A stretch of DNA of 64,000 nucleotides. Source: JBKECO01 sp047974745. GTDB taxonomy: Bacteria; Bacillota; Clostridia; Lachnospirales; Lachnospiraceae. Made by a program: the position numbers and the translations under genes. Below, one piece after another: positions 53,976 to 63,423 of the stretch. The first letter of the stretch is position 1. Each line of letters opens with the position of its first letter. Location: NCBI GenBank assembly GCA_047974745.1, contig JBKECO010000011.1, positions 62,001 to 126,000 of the forward strand, written 5' to 3'. Below the pieces are notes generated by a model. The model was not told the origin of the DNA. It searched no databases and saw nothing but the letters and a program-made list of their open reading frames with translations.

Positions 53976-54839
53976 ATGGATTTTTGGTTTTCTGAACCAC
54001 ATACCAAGGACGTTAAGCTTTCTATCCGTGTTGATAAGCAATTATACAGCGGGCAAAGTGAATTTCAACGGATCGATGTCTTTGAATCTCCAGAGTTCGG
54101 TCGCTTTCTGACTTTGGATGGTTTTATGATGCTGACGGAGCGAGACGAATTTATCTATCATGAGATGATCACACATGTCCCCATGGCCGTGCATCCGAGC
54201 ATAAAAAGAATACTGCTTATCGGCGCCGGAGATGGTGGTGCTGTCCGAGAATTGACAAGATATCCAGAGATCGAGCAGATCGACATGGTTGAGATCGATT
54301 CCATGGTCGTTGAAGTATGCCAGAAATATCTGCCGAATACTGCTTCCCATCTCACAGATCCCAGAGTCAGGATCTATTATGAGGACGGTCTGAAATATGT
54401 CCGCCGTTTTACGAATGAGTACGATCTGATCATTGTGGATTCCACGGATCCTTTTGGTCCGGGGGAAGGACTTTTTACAAAAGAATTCTATGGCAACTGC
54501 TTCAATGCTCTAAAAGAGGATGGCATCATGGTAAATCAGCATGAAAGCCCCTTCTATAAGGAGGATGCCATTGCCTGTCAGCGGGCTCATAAACGCATCG
54601 TAGAAACCTTTCCGATCAGTCGAGTCTATCAGGCGCATATACCCACCTATCCTTCCGGACACTGGCTTTTTGGATTTGCATCCAAGAAATACCATCCGCT
54701 CAAGGATTTAAATGCTAAAAGATTCGATGAACGAAAGCTCCCCTGTCGCTACTATACGACTACACTGCACCGCGGTGCTTTTTACGTACCTGCCTATGTA
54801 GAAGAGCTGCTGAAAAATGTTGAATTACTGGAAGACTAG
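53976..54839 (+). CDS. speE: Spermidine synthase (polyamine aminopropyltransferase)
   Basis: A 287-residue enzyme moving an aminopropyl group from decarboxylated AdoMet to putrescine. Visible motifs are LTLDGFMMLTERDEFIYHE, LLIGAGDGGAVREL, VEIDSMVVE and VDSTDPFGPGEGLF. The start lies one base after the speA stop, with its GGAG site inside speA. It completes the SpeD-dependent route to spermidine. Confidence 0.95.
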   Translation: MDFWFSEPHTKDVKLSIRVDKQLYSGQSEFQRIDVFESPEFGRFLTLDGFMMLTERDEFIYHEMITHVPMAVHPSIKRILLIGAGDGGAVRELTRYPEIEQIDMVEIDSMVVEVCQKYLPNTASHLTDPRVRIYYEDGLKYVRRFTNEYDLIIVDSTDPFGPGEGLFTKEFYGNCFNALKEDGIMVNQHESPFYKEDAIACQRAHKRIVETFPISRVYQAHIPTYPSGHWLFGFASKKYHPLKDLNAKRFDERKLPCRYYTTTLHRGAFYVPAYVEELLKNVELLED

Positions 54840-54870
54840 CCATACTATCTAATTCCAAAGGAGAATCATA

Positions 54871-56130
54871 ATGGGAAAAGTACTAATCATCGGCTGCGGC
54901 GGTGTTGCCACAGTTGCTATCAATAAGTGTTGTCAGAACAGCGATGTTTTTGAAGAGATCTGTCTTGCAAGCCGCACAAAATCAAAATGTGACGATCTAA
55001 AGGCAAAGCTCGAGGACAATACACGCACCAAGATCACAACGGAGCAGGTAGATGCTGATTATGTAGAGGAACTAATTGCATTAATTCAAAAGGTTTCGCC
55101 AGATCTTGTGATGAATATTGCCCTGCCTTATCAGGATCTGACTATCATGGACGCCTGCCTTGCATGTGGTGTAAATTATATGGATACTGCCAACTATGAG
55201 CCAGAAGATCTAAGAGATCCCGTCTGGGAACAGCGCTATCAGAAAAGATGCCATGAAGAGGGCTTTTCTGCATATTTTGATTACAGCTGGCAGTGGGACT
55301 ATAAGAAACGGTTCGAGGAGGCCGGATTAACAGCCTTACTTGGTTCCGGCTTTGATCCAGGCGTCACCCAGGCCTACTGTGCTTATGCACAAAAGCATCT
55401 CTTTGATCAGATCGAGACGATTGATATCTTAGACTGTAATGGTGGTGACCATGGTTATCCCTTCGCTACTAATTTTAATCCTGAAATCAATCTGCGTGAG
55501 GTATCAGCTCCTGGTTCCTACTGGGAGAATGGACGGTGGATCGAGATTCCTGCAATGAGCATCAAACGTGAATACTGTTTTGAACAGGTTGGACAAAAAG
55601 ACATGTACCTGCTTCATCATGAAGAAATAGAATCTCTTGCAAAAAATATACCCGGGGTCAAAAGAATCCGATTTTTCATGACCTTTGGTCCAAGCTATCT
55701 GACCCATATGAAATGTCTGGAAAATATTGGAATGCTTTCTACTGATCCAGTTGATTTTGATGGACATGCGATTGTACCAATACAGTTCCTCAAGGCACTT
55801 CTGCCCGATCCTGCCAGTCTTGGTCCAAGAACAGTAGGAAAGACAAACATTGGATGTATTTTTACAGGAATAAAGGATGGCAAGAAAAAGAATGCCTATA
55901 TCTATAATATATGTGATCATCAGGAATGTTATCAGGAAGTAGGATCACAGGCTATCTCCTATACAACAGGCGTTCCTGCTATGATCGGTGCTGCAATGCT
56001 TTTGACAAAAAAATGGGACAGACCCGGTGTATTCACCGTTGAAGAATTCGATCCAGACCCTTATATGGAGGAGCTGAACAAATGGGGATTACCGTGGGTC
56101 ATTGATGATGCTCCTGCACTGGTGGACTAG
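54871..56130 (+). CDS. Carboxynorspermidine/carboxyspermidine dehydrogenase (saccharopine dehydrogenase family)
   Basis: A 419-residue protein of the saccharopine dehydrogenase family. The Rossmann start KVLIIGCGGVATVAINKC, NYMDTANYEPE and GFDPGVTQAYCAYAQKH match carboxynorspermidine dehydrogenases, which reductively join aspartate semialdehyde to a diamine. With the next gene it makes spermidine or norspermidine without decarboxylated AdoMet. AAAGGAG precedes the ATG. Confidence 0.9.
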   Translation: MGKVLIIGCGGVATVAINKCCQNSDVFEEICLASRTKSKCDDLKAKLEDNTRTKITTEQVDADYVEELIALIQKVSPDLVMNIALPYQDLTIMDACLACGVNYMDTANYEPEDLRDPVWEQRYQKRCHEEGFSAYFDYSWQWDYKKRFEEAGLTALLGSGFDPGVTQAYCAYAQKHLFDQIETIDILDCNGGDHGYPFATNFNPEINLREVSAPGSYWENGRWIEIPAMSIKREYCFEQVGQKDMYLLHHEEIESLAKNIPGVKRIRFFMTFGPSYLTHMKCLENIGMLSTDPVDFDGHAIVPIQFLKALLPDPASLGPRTVGKTNIGCIFTGIKDGKKKNAYIYNICDHQECYQEVGSQAISYTTGVPAMIGAAMLLTKKWDRPGVFTVEEFDPDPYMEELNKWGLPWVIDDAPALVD

Positions 56131-56163
56131 TGCAGAATAACCAATTGTTAAGTGAGGTCCTTC

Positions 56164-57324
56164 ATGTCTGAGGAATTAGATTATTTCAACCAGTATCCTG
56201 TTATCAACACAATCCCGACCCCTTGTTTTTGTATTGACGAAGAGCTTCTTATCCAAAATCTCAAGTTGCTGCGGTTTGTAGCAGATCGTGCCAGCTGTAA
56301 AATACTCCTTGCGCAAAAGGCATTTTCTATGTTCTCTGTCTATCCGCTTCTTGCTCAATACCTGGATGGCACTACTTCCAGCGGTCTCTATGAAACAAGG
56401 CTTGGAAAAGAAGAATTTGGAAAAGAAACACATGCCTACTCTGCCGCTTTTATAGAGGAAGAATTCGAAGAACTATTAGCTTATGCCGATGATATTGTAT
56501 TTAATAGTCCGTTGCAGCTTGAAAAATTTGGCAGCAGAGCAAAAAAGGCTGGAAAATCCGTGGGGCTTCGGATCAATCCAGAACACTCCACACAAGATGA
56601 TCATACCATCTATGATCCCTGTGCGAGTGGCTCCAGACTTGGAACGACCCGTTCTGCCTTTTTAGAATCGCAGCTTCCCCTCATAGATGGATTTCATATG
56701 CATACTCTCTGTGAACAGAATTCAGATGCTTTGGAGGAGACTGTCGCTGCACTCGAAGAGAAGTTTGGTTCCTTTCTACATGGACTTAAATGGATCAATT
56801 TAGGAGGCGGTCACCATATCACAAGACCGGATTATGATATAGAGCGACTGATTCGAATCATCCAGCATTTAAAGGAGACCTATCAGGTGGATGTTTATCT
56901 GGAGCCTGGAGAGGCAGTCGTTTATTATACAGGTTTTCTTATGACTAAAGTGATCGATATCGTGGAGAATGGTATGAAAACGGCGATTCTGGACACATCC
57001 GCTGCCTGCCATATGCCAGATGTGATTGAGATGCCATACCGCCCACCGTTAAGAAATTCTGGTGCATCTGGTGAAAGGTCATATACCTATCGACTGGCCG
57101 GACCGACATGTCTTGCCGGAGATATTATCGGTGATTACTCCTTTGACCGACCACTAAAGCCGGGGGATCTGCTGGAGTTCGAAGATATGGCACTGTATAC
57201 CATGGTCAAGACGAATACCTTTAACGGCATGAAGCTGCCTTCCATTGTCATACGTGACAAAGAAAAACAGCTTCACCTTATTCGTTCCTTTGGATATTCA
57301 GATTTTAAAATGCGTCTTTCCTGA
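56164..57324 (+). CDS. nspC: Carboxynorspermidine decarboxylase
   Basis: A 386-residue fold-III PLP decarboxylase. The PLP Lys is in LLAQKAFSMFSVYP, the ring-contact region is HMHTLCEQNSD, NLGGGHHIT binds phosphate, and the partner-chain Cys is in GPTCLAGDIIGDY. It removes the carboxylate from carboxy(nor)spermidine. The ATG at 56164 follows GAGG by six bases. It is the last gene of the polyamine operon and ends four bases before the convergent uxaC stop. Confidence 0.93.
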   Translation: MSEELDYFNQYPVINTIPTPCFCIDEELLIQNLKLLRFVADRASCKILLAQKAFSMFSVYPLLAQYLDGTTSSGLYETRLGKEEFGKETHAYSAAFIEEEFEELLAYADDIVFNSPLQLEKFGSRAKKAGKSVGLRINPEHSTQDDHTIYDPCASGSRLGTTRSAFLESQLPLIDGFHMHTLCEQNSDALEETVAALEEKFGSFLHGLKWINLGGGHHITRPDYDIERLIRIIQHLKETYQVDVYLEPGEAVVYYTGFLMTKVIDIVENGMKTAILDTSAACHMPDVIEMPYRPPLRNSGASGERSYTYRLAGPTCLAGDIIGDYSFDRPLKPGDLLEFEDMALYTMVKTNTFNGMKLPSIVIRDKEKQLHLIRSFGYSDFKMRLS

Positions 57325-57328
57325 TATT

Positions 57329-58729
57329 CTAGATCCCCAGATATCTGGATGCATTATTGGAAGAGATCCCTTCGATGATTTCCTTTAAGGATTCTTCATC
57401 ATTGGGATACTCTCCGTTTTCCACCCATTGTCCCACCATCTCACATAAGATTCTTCTAAAATACTCATGTCTGGTATAGGATAAAAAGCTTCTGGAATCA
57501 GTCAGCATGCCAATAAAATTCCCGAGTAGTCCCAAATTGGCCAGTGATGTCATCTGTGCGATCATACCGTTTCTCGTGTCATTGAACCACCATGCGCTTC
57601 CATGCTGGATCTTCCCAGCCACATCTGTCCCTTGAAAACAACCTATTATTGTTCCAATTGCTGCATCATCATTCGGATTAAGCGAATATATGACAGTTTT
57701 TGGAAGTTCATTGGTCTGATCCAATGCATTCAGAAAATCAGCAAGTTGTGATACAGGTGACTGATCTGCAATGCAGTCGAACCCGGTATCCGGTCCAAGA
57801 ATCTGATGCATCCTTGTGTTGTTATCCCGCTTACAGCCAAAGTGCAGCTGCATTACCCAGTTCCGCTTTGCGCATTCTTTTCCCAGTTCGACCATAAATG
57901 CAGTCTGAAATTTTGCTTTTTCCAATGGAGTGATCTCTTTTTCATCGGCTCTTTTTAGAAAAATTTCTTCCACTTCTTTTACAGATGCTGGTTCATACGC
58001 AACGTAGTTCAGACCGTGATCACTTGCCTTACAACCCACTTCATCGAAATAATCCATTCTATTTTTTATGACATCCATCAGGTCAGAAAATCCAGTGATC
58101 GGCATTCCAGTCAGATCAGTCAGTTCATTTAAATATTCAAGGAAATCCGGTTTTTCAAGATTCATTGCCCGATCCGGGCGAAAAGAAGGGCAGACCATGG
58201 TTTCAAAGTCCGGATCATCTTTAAGCAACTTGTGAAATGTCAATGGATCCTTTGGATCATCCGTCGTTCCAATAAATTTTACATTGGATTTTTTAATCAG
58301 ATTTCTTACTGTCATCTCTTCCTTTGACAGCATCTCATTGCACAGATTCCAAACCTCTTCAGCGGTTCTGGCATTTAAATGTCCTTCGTATCCAAAGTAA
58401 CGTTTCAGTTCCAGATTGCTCCAGTGATAGAGTGGGTTTCCGATGGCTTTGTCCAGTGTTTCTGCCCACTTCTGAAATTTTTCTCTGTCGTCTGCATCAC
58501 CAGTAATAAAACGTTCATCCACACCATTCGAACGCATCTGCCTCCACTTATAATGATCACCACCAAGCCAGACCTGGGTGATATTCTCAAATTTGCGGTT
58601 CTCATATATTTCCTTTGGGCTGATATGACAGTGATAATCAATGATTGGCATATGACTGGCAAATTCGTGATACAATTTTTTTGATGTTTCTGTCGACAGT
58701 AAAAAATCTTCATTCATAAATGGCTTCAT
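57329..58729 (-). CDS. uxaC: Glucuronate isomerase (uronate isomerase)
   Basis: A 466-residue amidohydrolase-fold enzyme converting glucuronate to fructuronate or galacturonate to tagaturonate. PIIDYHCHISPKEI is the metal-binding start, with GGDHYKWRQMRSNG, FIGTTDDP and NDDAAIGTI further on. AGGAGGAAG precedes the start. It lies downstream of the sulfatase and transporter genes on the same strand but is separated from them by a perfect palindrome that probably gives it its own control. Confidence 0.95.
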   Translation of the reverse strand: MKPFMNEDFLLSTETSKKLYHEFASHMPIIDYHCHISPKEIYENRKFENITQVWLGGDHYKWRQMRSNGVDERFITGDADDREKFQKWAETLDKAIGNPLYHWSNLELKRYFGYEGHLNARTAEEVWNLCNEMLSKEEMTVRNLIKKSNVKFIGTTDDPKDPLTFHKLLKDDPDFETMVCPSFRPDRAMNLEKPDFLEYLNELTDLTGMPITGFSDLMDVIKNRMDYFDEVGCKASDHGLNYVAYEPASVKEVEEIFLKRADEKEITPLEKAKFQTAFMVELGKECAKRNWVMQLHFGCKRDNNTRMHQILGPDTGFDCIADQSPVSQLADFLNALDQTNELPKTVIYSLNPNDDAAIGTIIGCFQGTDVAGKIQHGSAWWFNDTRNGMIAQMTSLANLGLLGNFIGMLTDSRSFLSYTRHEYFRRILCEMVGQWVENGEYPNDEESLKEIIEGISSNNASRYLGI

Positions 58730-58743
58730 TTGCTTCCTCCTAA

Positions 58744-58787
58744 ATGTATAATACCAAATGTAAGTACTTACATTTGGTATTATACAT
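58744..58787. promoter_or_regulatory. Perfect 44-bp palindrome, probable operator of uxaC
   Basis: Every base from 58744 to 58787 is symmetric, with the centre AAATGTAAGTACTTACATTT and TATAAT boxes near both ends. It ends 15 bases before the uxaC start. No U-tract follows, so a regulator site or an RNA-protecting hairpin is more likely than a terminator. Half-sites of the same kind lie at 62054-62076. Confidence 0.7.
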
Positions 58788-58819
58788 CATATAACTTTAA
58801 ATTTCTACTGTATTATGCA

Positions 58820-60574
58820 CTATTTCACTTCATTTAGCTGATTTAATTGATGATCGATCTGATCCACGATTTCTTTAGGAAACTGATTTCCTGCCATCTC
58901 CTGAAGCGTTCTCGGTGAAAGTCCCATTGCCATCTTTAGCATGGGGTTATTGATTCGCTCCCCTAAAATGCTCTCCAGAATTTTTTTGCCTTGTGGATCC
59001 TGTAAGATCACACCGAGTGAAGAATCTGCACTGAGCTCCTTCTTCTCTGGCTCCTCATCTTGAAATGCATGTTCATTTGCCAAGAATTCTTCTATGGTAT
59101 CGGCATCCTTTAATCCTAATCGTAAGAACTGCTCCTTTGGAGACTCACTTTTCTTCATTGCATCTATCAATTTCATTGCCATTTTGTATTCCACTTTGGC
59201 ATCCCGAATTGGGTTTTCCTGCTCTGGATCTTTATGTATATCAAATAACAAATTCCCATACATACTGGAATGCAAAAAACTGCTGCAGGGTATTTTCATG
59301 ACCGGACAACACTGAAATGAAAAGCTTCCTTTTGGAACGATCTCCACACCTTCTAATTCTGCTGGTTTGAACATGGATCGCATATGTGTGGGCATCAGAG
59401 TATATTCATTAGATGGTCCATTATCCTTTGTCTGATTCGCTCTCATATAGACATAGTCATCATCCACTATATTGACATGTCCGCCAAACATACCAAAAAG
59501 TGCGCAGTCTCTTATCTTTTCATCTCTGTCAACAACTTGAGAAAGTGGCTTTCCTTCCATGGTATCTGGAACCTCAAGTCCGAAGTATTCCAGTATTGTC
59601 GGAGCTATATCTATAGTCTGGCAAAGTGACTGCCGCCTCTCCCCCTGTCTTGGATTTCTTGGATCATAAAGGAAGAATGGAATCTGGGCTATCTCATTGT
59701 AAAATGGTTGAATATTTTTTCCGTACCATTCCTTTTCACCGAGCATGAATCCATGATCTGTATTGACGATCAACATAGTATCTTCCCACATATTCTCTTC
59801 GTCCATTATATCCAGGACTTTGCCCAGATAGGTATCACACATGGTGACAAGTGCTGCGTACTCTTTTCGCATATGATCGATCGTTTCATTTGGATCGTTC
59901 GTTTTGCCATAATTTGGCCAGTCATAATGTTTGCCTTTATAATCTCTTGCATAAAGTTCTTTATAGTGATTCATTGTGTAAAAAGGTTCGTGTGGATCAA
60001 AGGTCTCTAGCTGTAAGAACCAGTTATCCTCTTTTTTATTTTCCTGTATGAATTCCAGGCCGAGCTCGAAGCTGACAGGCATCGGCTGTTTTGCTTCATG
60101 ATCCAAATACTGTCGGTTCACCCAGTCCTGCCGCCAGTTGTCAAGATTGATCGTTCTTGGATTCTCGCACTCCGGTATATGAGGGTCTGCCACATTGCCC
60201 TTCCACGCATCACCTTGCTGCCCCCTCACACATTCCCACGAATTATATTGGGTATGGTAAGTAGCTCCACCCTCTTCAAAATAATGAAAATGATCCGTGA
60301 CCAAATGTGAATAAATGCCATTTTTTCGTAAAATTCCAGGTGTCGAGACATCGAAAGGCTCTAGTGGACCCCAGGAGCGGTGTAAAAAGTTATATCTCCC
60401 TGTATGTAATTCTCGTCTCGCAGGCATACAGGGCAAGCTGCCTGCATAGAAGCGATCAAAGGTCAGGGATTTCTTTTGCAGACGTTCAAAGTTCGGTGCT
60501 TTGACCCATTGATTCCCATAACAGGGAAGATAATTACGGTTCAGTGAGTCAAACATAATCATAATTGCTTTCAT
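58820..60574 (-). CDS. Sulfatase (family S1, formylglycine type), cytoplasmic
   Basis: A 584-residue sulfatase. The Cys-type maturation motif is Cys49-x-Pro-x-Arg53 in CMPARRELHTGR, with metal ligands Asp9 (IMFDSLN) and the NTDHGFMLGEKEWYGK segment. There is no signal peptide, so sulfate is removed inside the cell after uptake. The maturase (radical SAM anSME type) is not in the window. It shares an operon with a GPH-type transporter 17 bases upstream and precedes uxaC, pointing to sulfated uronic-acid-containing substrates such as glycosaminoglycan fragments or sulfated glucuronides. Confidence 0.9.
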   Translation of the reverse strand: MKAIMIMFDSLNRNYLPCYGNQWVKAPNFERLQKKSLTFDRFYAGSLPCMPARRELHTGRYNFLHRSWGPLEPFDVSTPGILRKNGIYSHLVTDHFHYFEEGGATYHTQYNSWECVRGQQGDAWKGNVADPHIPECENPRTINLDNWRQDWVNRQYLDHEAKQPMPVSFELGLEFIQENKKEDNWFLQLETFDPHEPFYTMNHYKELYARDYKGKHYDWPNYGKTNDPNETIDHMRKEYAALVTMCDTYLGKVLDIMDEENMWEDTMLIVNTDHGFMLGEKEWYGKNIQPFYNEIAQIPFFLYDPRNPRQGERRQSLCQTIDIAPTILEYFGLEVPDTMEGKPLSQVVDRDEKIRDCALFGMFGGHVNIVDDDYVYMRANQTKDNGPSNEYTLMPTHMRSMFKPAELEGVEIVPKGSFSFQCCPVMKIPCSSFLHSSMYGNLLFDIHKDPEQENPIRDAKVEYKMAMKLIDAMKKSESPKEQFLRLGLKDADTIEEFLANEHAFQDEEPEKKELSADSSLGVILQDPQGKKILESILGERINNPMLKMAMGLSPRTLQEMAGNQFPKEIVDQIDHQLNQLNEVK

Positions 60575-60591
60575 CTAGTTCTCCTGCCTGT

Positions 60592-61977
60592 TTATTTTCT
60601 TTCCGCCATATCCTGCAACATTTTTTCATGAACATCCTTCTTTAATGGATGGAATTGCATTCCTATAATGGAAAAGAAATGCCCAATGGCCGGAGCGGCA
60701 CAAAATGTAATCAGAACAGTCCAGAACATCTTATTAGAAATTGGTGTTTCTGTAATACTTACAAAACCTGCGGCTCCTAAGATCAATCCAACGAGTGTGG
60801 AGGACAAAGAGCTGATGATCTTATCTACAAAGGAAAATGCTGTTCCGATCATGCCAGGAATAAATCGCCCATTCTTATAATATTCATAGTCAGCGGAATC
60901 TGCAATCATGGATATAAGGTTTTGATCCGTTGTACCGGAAATCATCATGGCATTGATCCCAAATACAAGCACAAGCCAAATCATGCTGTGGGGATTCATT
61001 GCAATCAGAGGAATCATGGCAAATCCATAGAGACAACCTGCAATAGAAGAAAGACGAAATGTCTCGACTCTTCCAAGTTTATTGATTATTTTCACGCTAA
61101 TAAACATGAACATGATTGCAAACACCATATTGATCAATGGAACAACCCCTTGCAATGCCTCGTTTTGAACCACATAGAAATAAAATACAACAGTCATACC
61201 ACCTGTTATCGTCTGCGCAATTTTATTTGTAGAAGCTGCTACAATCAACATCTGTAACGCTCTGTTATGTGCAAATATGTCAATATAGTCCTTGAAATTC
61301 GGACGACTTGTCTGTCCTAGTTTATTGTAATTTTCCGGAATATCTTTTTTTCGAAGTGCAAAGAATACGATCGTTGCAAAAATGACCTGGGTGATTCCAA
61401 TTATGACAGCTGCCTTTTTCCATCCAGTAACGACATCCTTGCCGCCTGCACCATTTACAATTGGTAGAACGGTTCCAAGAACAAGCCCATAGATTATCAT
61501 CGTCCATATCATACCCAGAGTATTGAGAATCGTTCTTTGCTGCTTATCTGATGTCACAATCGTCTGTGCACTTTTTGTACATGCCGTCTGCATCGTATAT
61601 CCAATGACGAATACAGAATACAGTAAGGTGATTAGTACATAGTTGCCCATTGTCGATCCTGTCTTCAAGCCACTGAACATTGTAATGAATGAGGTTGCAG
61701 AAATTACCGCTCCACATATGATCCATGGACGAAATCTGCCAAATCGGGTATCCGTACGGTCAATCAATATCCCAATGATTGGATCTGTAACCGCATCAAA
61801 CAAACGTGTGCCTGTCATGATCAGACCGACTGTAACCGGAGACATCCCATAAATTTCCGTACAGTAAATCAGAAAATAAGTTGATAAAGTGATAAATACG
61901 ATATTGGTCGATGCATTGTTAAAACTAAATCCCAAAATCTGTCTCTTTTTTGCCTTGTTACCTATTTGTGTGCCCAT
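60592..61977 (-). CDS. GPH-family (glycoside-pentoside-hexuronide) transporter
   Basis: A 461-residue membrane protein with about 12 predicted helices. TGTRLFDAVTDPIIGILIDRTDTRFGRFRPWI is the signature region of the GPH group within the major facilitator superfamily (given here by position 55-86). The substrate is probably a hexuronide, to judge from the sulfatase and UxaC downstream and the altronate dehydratase-like gene on the other side of the regulator. Imports are likely cation-coupled. GGGG precedes the ATG. Confidence 0.9.
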   Translation of the reverse strand: MGTQIGNKAKKRQILGFSFNNASTNIVFITLSTYFLIYCTEIYGMSPVTVGLIMTGTRLFDAVTDPIIGILIDRTDTRFGRFRPWIICGAVISATSFITMFSGLKTGSTMGNYVLITLLYSVFVIGYTMQTACTKSAQTIVTSDKQQRTILNTLGMIWTMIIYGLVLGTVLPIVNGAGGKDVVTGWKKAAVIIGITQVIFATIVFFALRKKDIPENYNKLGQTSRPNFKDYIDIFAHNRALQMLIVAASTNKIAQTITGGMTVVFYFYVVQNEALQGVVPLINMVFAIMFMFISVKIINKLGRVETFRLSSIAGCLYGFAMIPLIAMNPHSMIWLVLVFGINAMMISGTTDQNLISMIADSADYEYYKNGRFIPGMIGTAFSFVDKIISSLSSTLVGLILGAAGFVSITETPISNKMFWTVLITFCAAPAIGHFFSIIGMQFHPLKKDVHEKMLQDMAERK

Positions 61978-62053
61978 TATGACCCCCTGTGTATCCGATT
62001 GAATTGTTAAACCATTTGTAGCTTAGATTCATTATAGACTGCCATAAAAATTA

Positions 62054-62087
62054 TTACATGTACAATTATGATGTAAACATATATAAT
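62054..62087. promoter_or_regulatory. Divergent control region, GPH transporter/AraC
   Basis: TTACAT (62054-62059) and ATGTAA (62071-62076) form an inverted pair of the half-sites found in the uxaC palindrome. TATAAT at 62082-62087 is a probable -10 box of the AraC gene. A minus-strand TATAAT near 62034 may serve the transporter operon. Confidence 0.4.
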
Positions 62088-62115
62088 ATTGATATATTCG
62101 GAAGGAGTTAAGGGA

Positions 62116-63342
62116 ATGACCAAAAATCTGATACCCAAGTGTGAGAATTTAATGCTTTTTTTACAGAGTAATCTATACATCCATTCTAAGGAACAAAACG
62201 AAACAATCCAATTTTCAAAGCTGACGATTCCTTCTTTTTTACAGGCATATAATAATACCGCTGTGACGCATCTCCTGAACAGATCTGAGAATTCTCAAAG
62301 TGATTTGACTTCATCACAGGATGTAAACCTCTATATTGATCCCTTTAAACTATCCTATCTCACCTGGCCAGTAATCCAACAGGAAAAGCTGCAAAGCACC
62401 ATCACTCTAGGTCCATTGCTTAGCGAGCATCTCACAAAAGATGAGATCCGATACATTGGTTATAAAATGAAACTGTCCTCTGACAATATGTTCATTCTAG
62501 AATCTTTCTATGGTAATGTTCCCTATTTTGACAAGATTCAGATCGCAAGGATCGCCTCCTTTTTTCTGGAATACCTGGCTGTTGAACATGCGCTTCCCAG
62601 AATCATTCGTGATGACGATTCGATAGAATTTTTAAGAGACGAAAAACTTCTAGAAACGACATTCCAGAATTTTGACTTGTATGAGCGAAATCGTAATCAG
62701 GAAATACAGATGCTAGAGGCAATTGAACGAGGGGATGTCAGCAGTATACTCGACAAGATCAATACCTCGACTGTTTTTCTGGAAATTCCGATTCGATATC
62801 CCAGTGATCCGCTGCGTGAGAAGAAAAATCTTGCCATCACGACAAATTCACTTGCTATGAGAGCAGCGGAAAAAGGTGGAATCGACAGTGCGATCGCACA
62901 TGATCTTTCACATAATTTTGCAATTACGATTGAATCACAGACAACCCCGGAAGCAATCGGGGAACTGATCCGTACTATCATTGAAACATATGCCCAGTCT
63001 GTCCGAGACTATGGACTCAAAGATCATACTGAAACGATTATCCACGCAGTCACTTATATTCGCGCAAATTTAACAGAGAAGATCCGTTTACATGATATTG
63101 CATCGGTTTTGCATCTAAGTCCTGAACATCTCAGTCGAAAATTTAAGGAAGAAATGTCTGTTACGATCTCTGATTACATTCATAAGCTGAAAATATCAGA
63201 ATCCTGTAGGCTTCTTGCCTCAAAGAAATATACAATAAGTGAGATTTCCTATATGTTCAGCTACAGCTCGCCTGCACATTATTCAAGGATATTCAAAAAA
63301 TTTATGGGAACCTACCCAAGACAATGGCAGGCAAGTAATTGA
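62116..63342 (+). CDS. AraC family transcriptional regulator
   Basis: A 408-residue regulator. The first 290 residues have no clear cupin and form an unfamiliar helical sensor (LGPLLSEHLTKDEIRYIG). The C-terminal 100 residues hold two AraC helix-turn-helix motifs (IRLHDIASVLHLSPEHLSRKF and YTISEISYMFSYSSPAHYSRIFKKFMG). AGGAG lies eight bases before the ATG at 62116. Divergent from the transporter-sulfatase operon and followed by a UxaA-like gene, it likely controls both in response to a uronate. Confidence 0.9.
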   Translation: MTKNLIPKCENLMLFLQSNLYIHSKEQNETIQFSKLTIPSFLQAYNNTAVTHLLNRSENSQSDLTSSQDVNLYIDPFKLSYLTWPVIQQEKLQSTITLGPLLSEHLTKDEIRYIGYKMKLSSDNMFILESFYGNVPYFDKIQIARIASFFLEYLAVEHALPRIIRDDDSIEFLRDEKLLETTFQNFDLYERNRNQEIQMLEAIERGDVSSILDKINTSTVFLEIPIRYPSDPLREKKNLAITTNSLAMRAAEKGGIDSAIAHDLSHNFAITIESQTTPEAIGELIRTIIETYAQSVRDYGLKDHTETIIHAVTYIRANLTEKIRLHDIASVLHLSPEHLSRKFKEEMSVTISDYIHKLKISESCRLLASKKYTISEISYMFSYSSPAHYSRIFKKFMGTYPRQWQASN

Positions 63343-63423
63343 CTATTTTTTTCGATTGCCTTAAAATTAAATTAAGATATCAGTTGGTTTTTGTAAACAT
63401 GTTCAGGGGGAAAAGGTGAGAGT

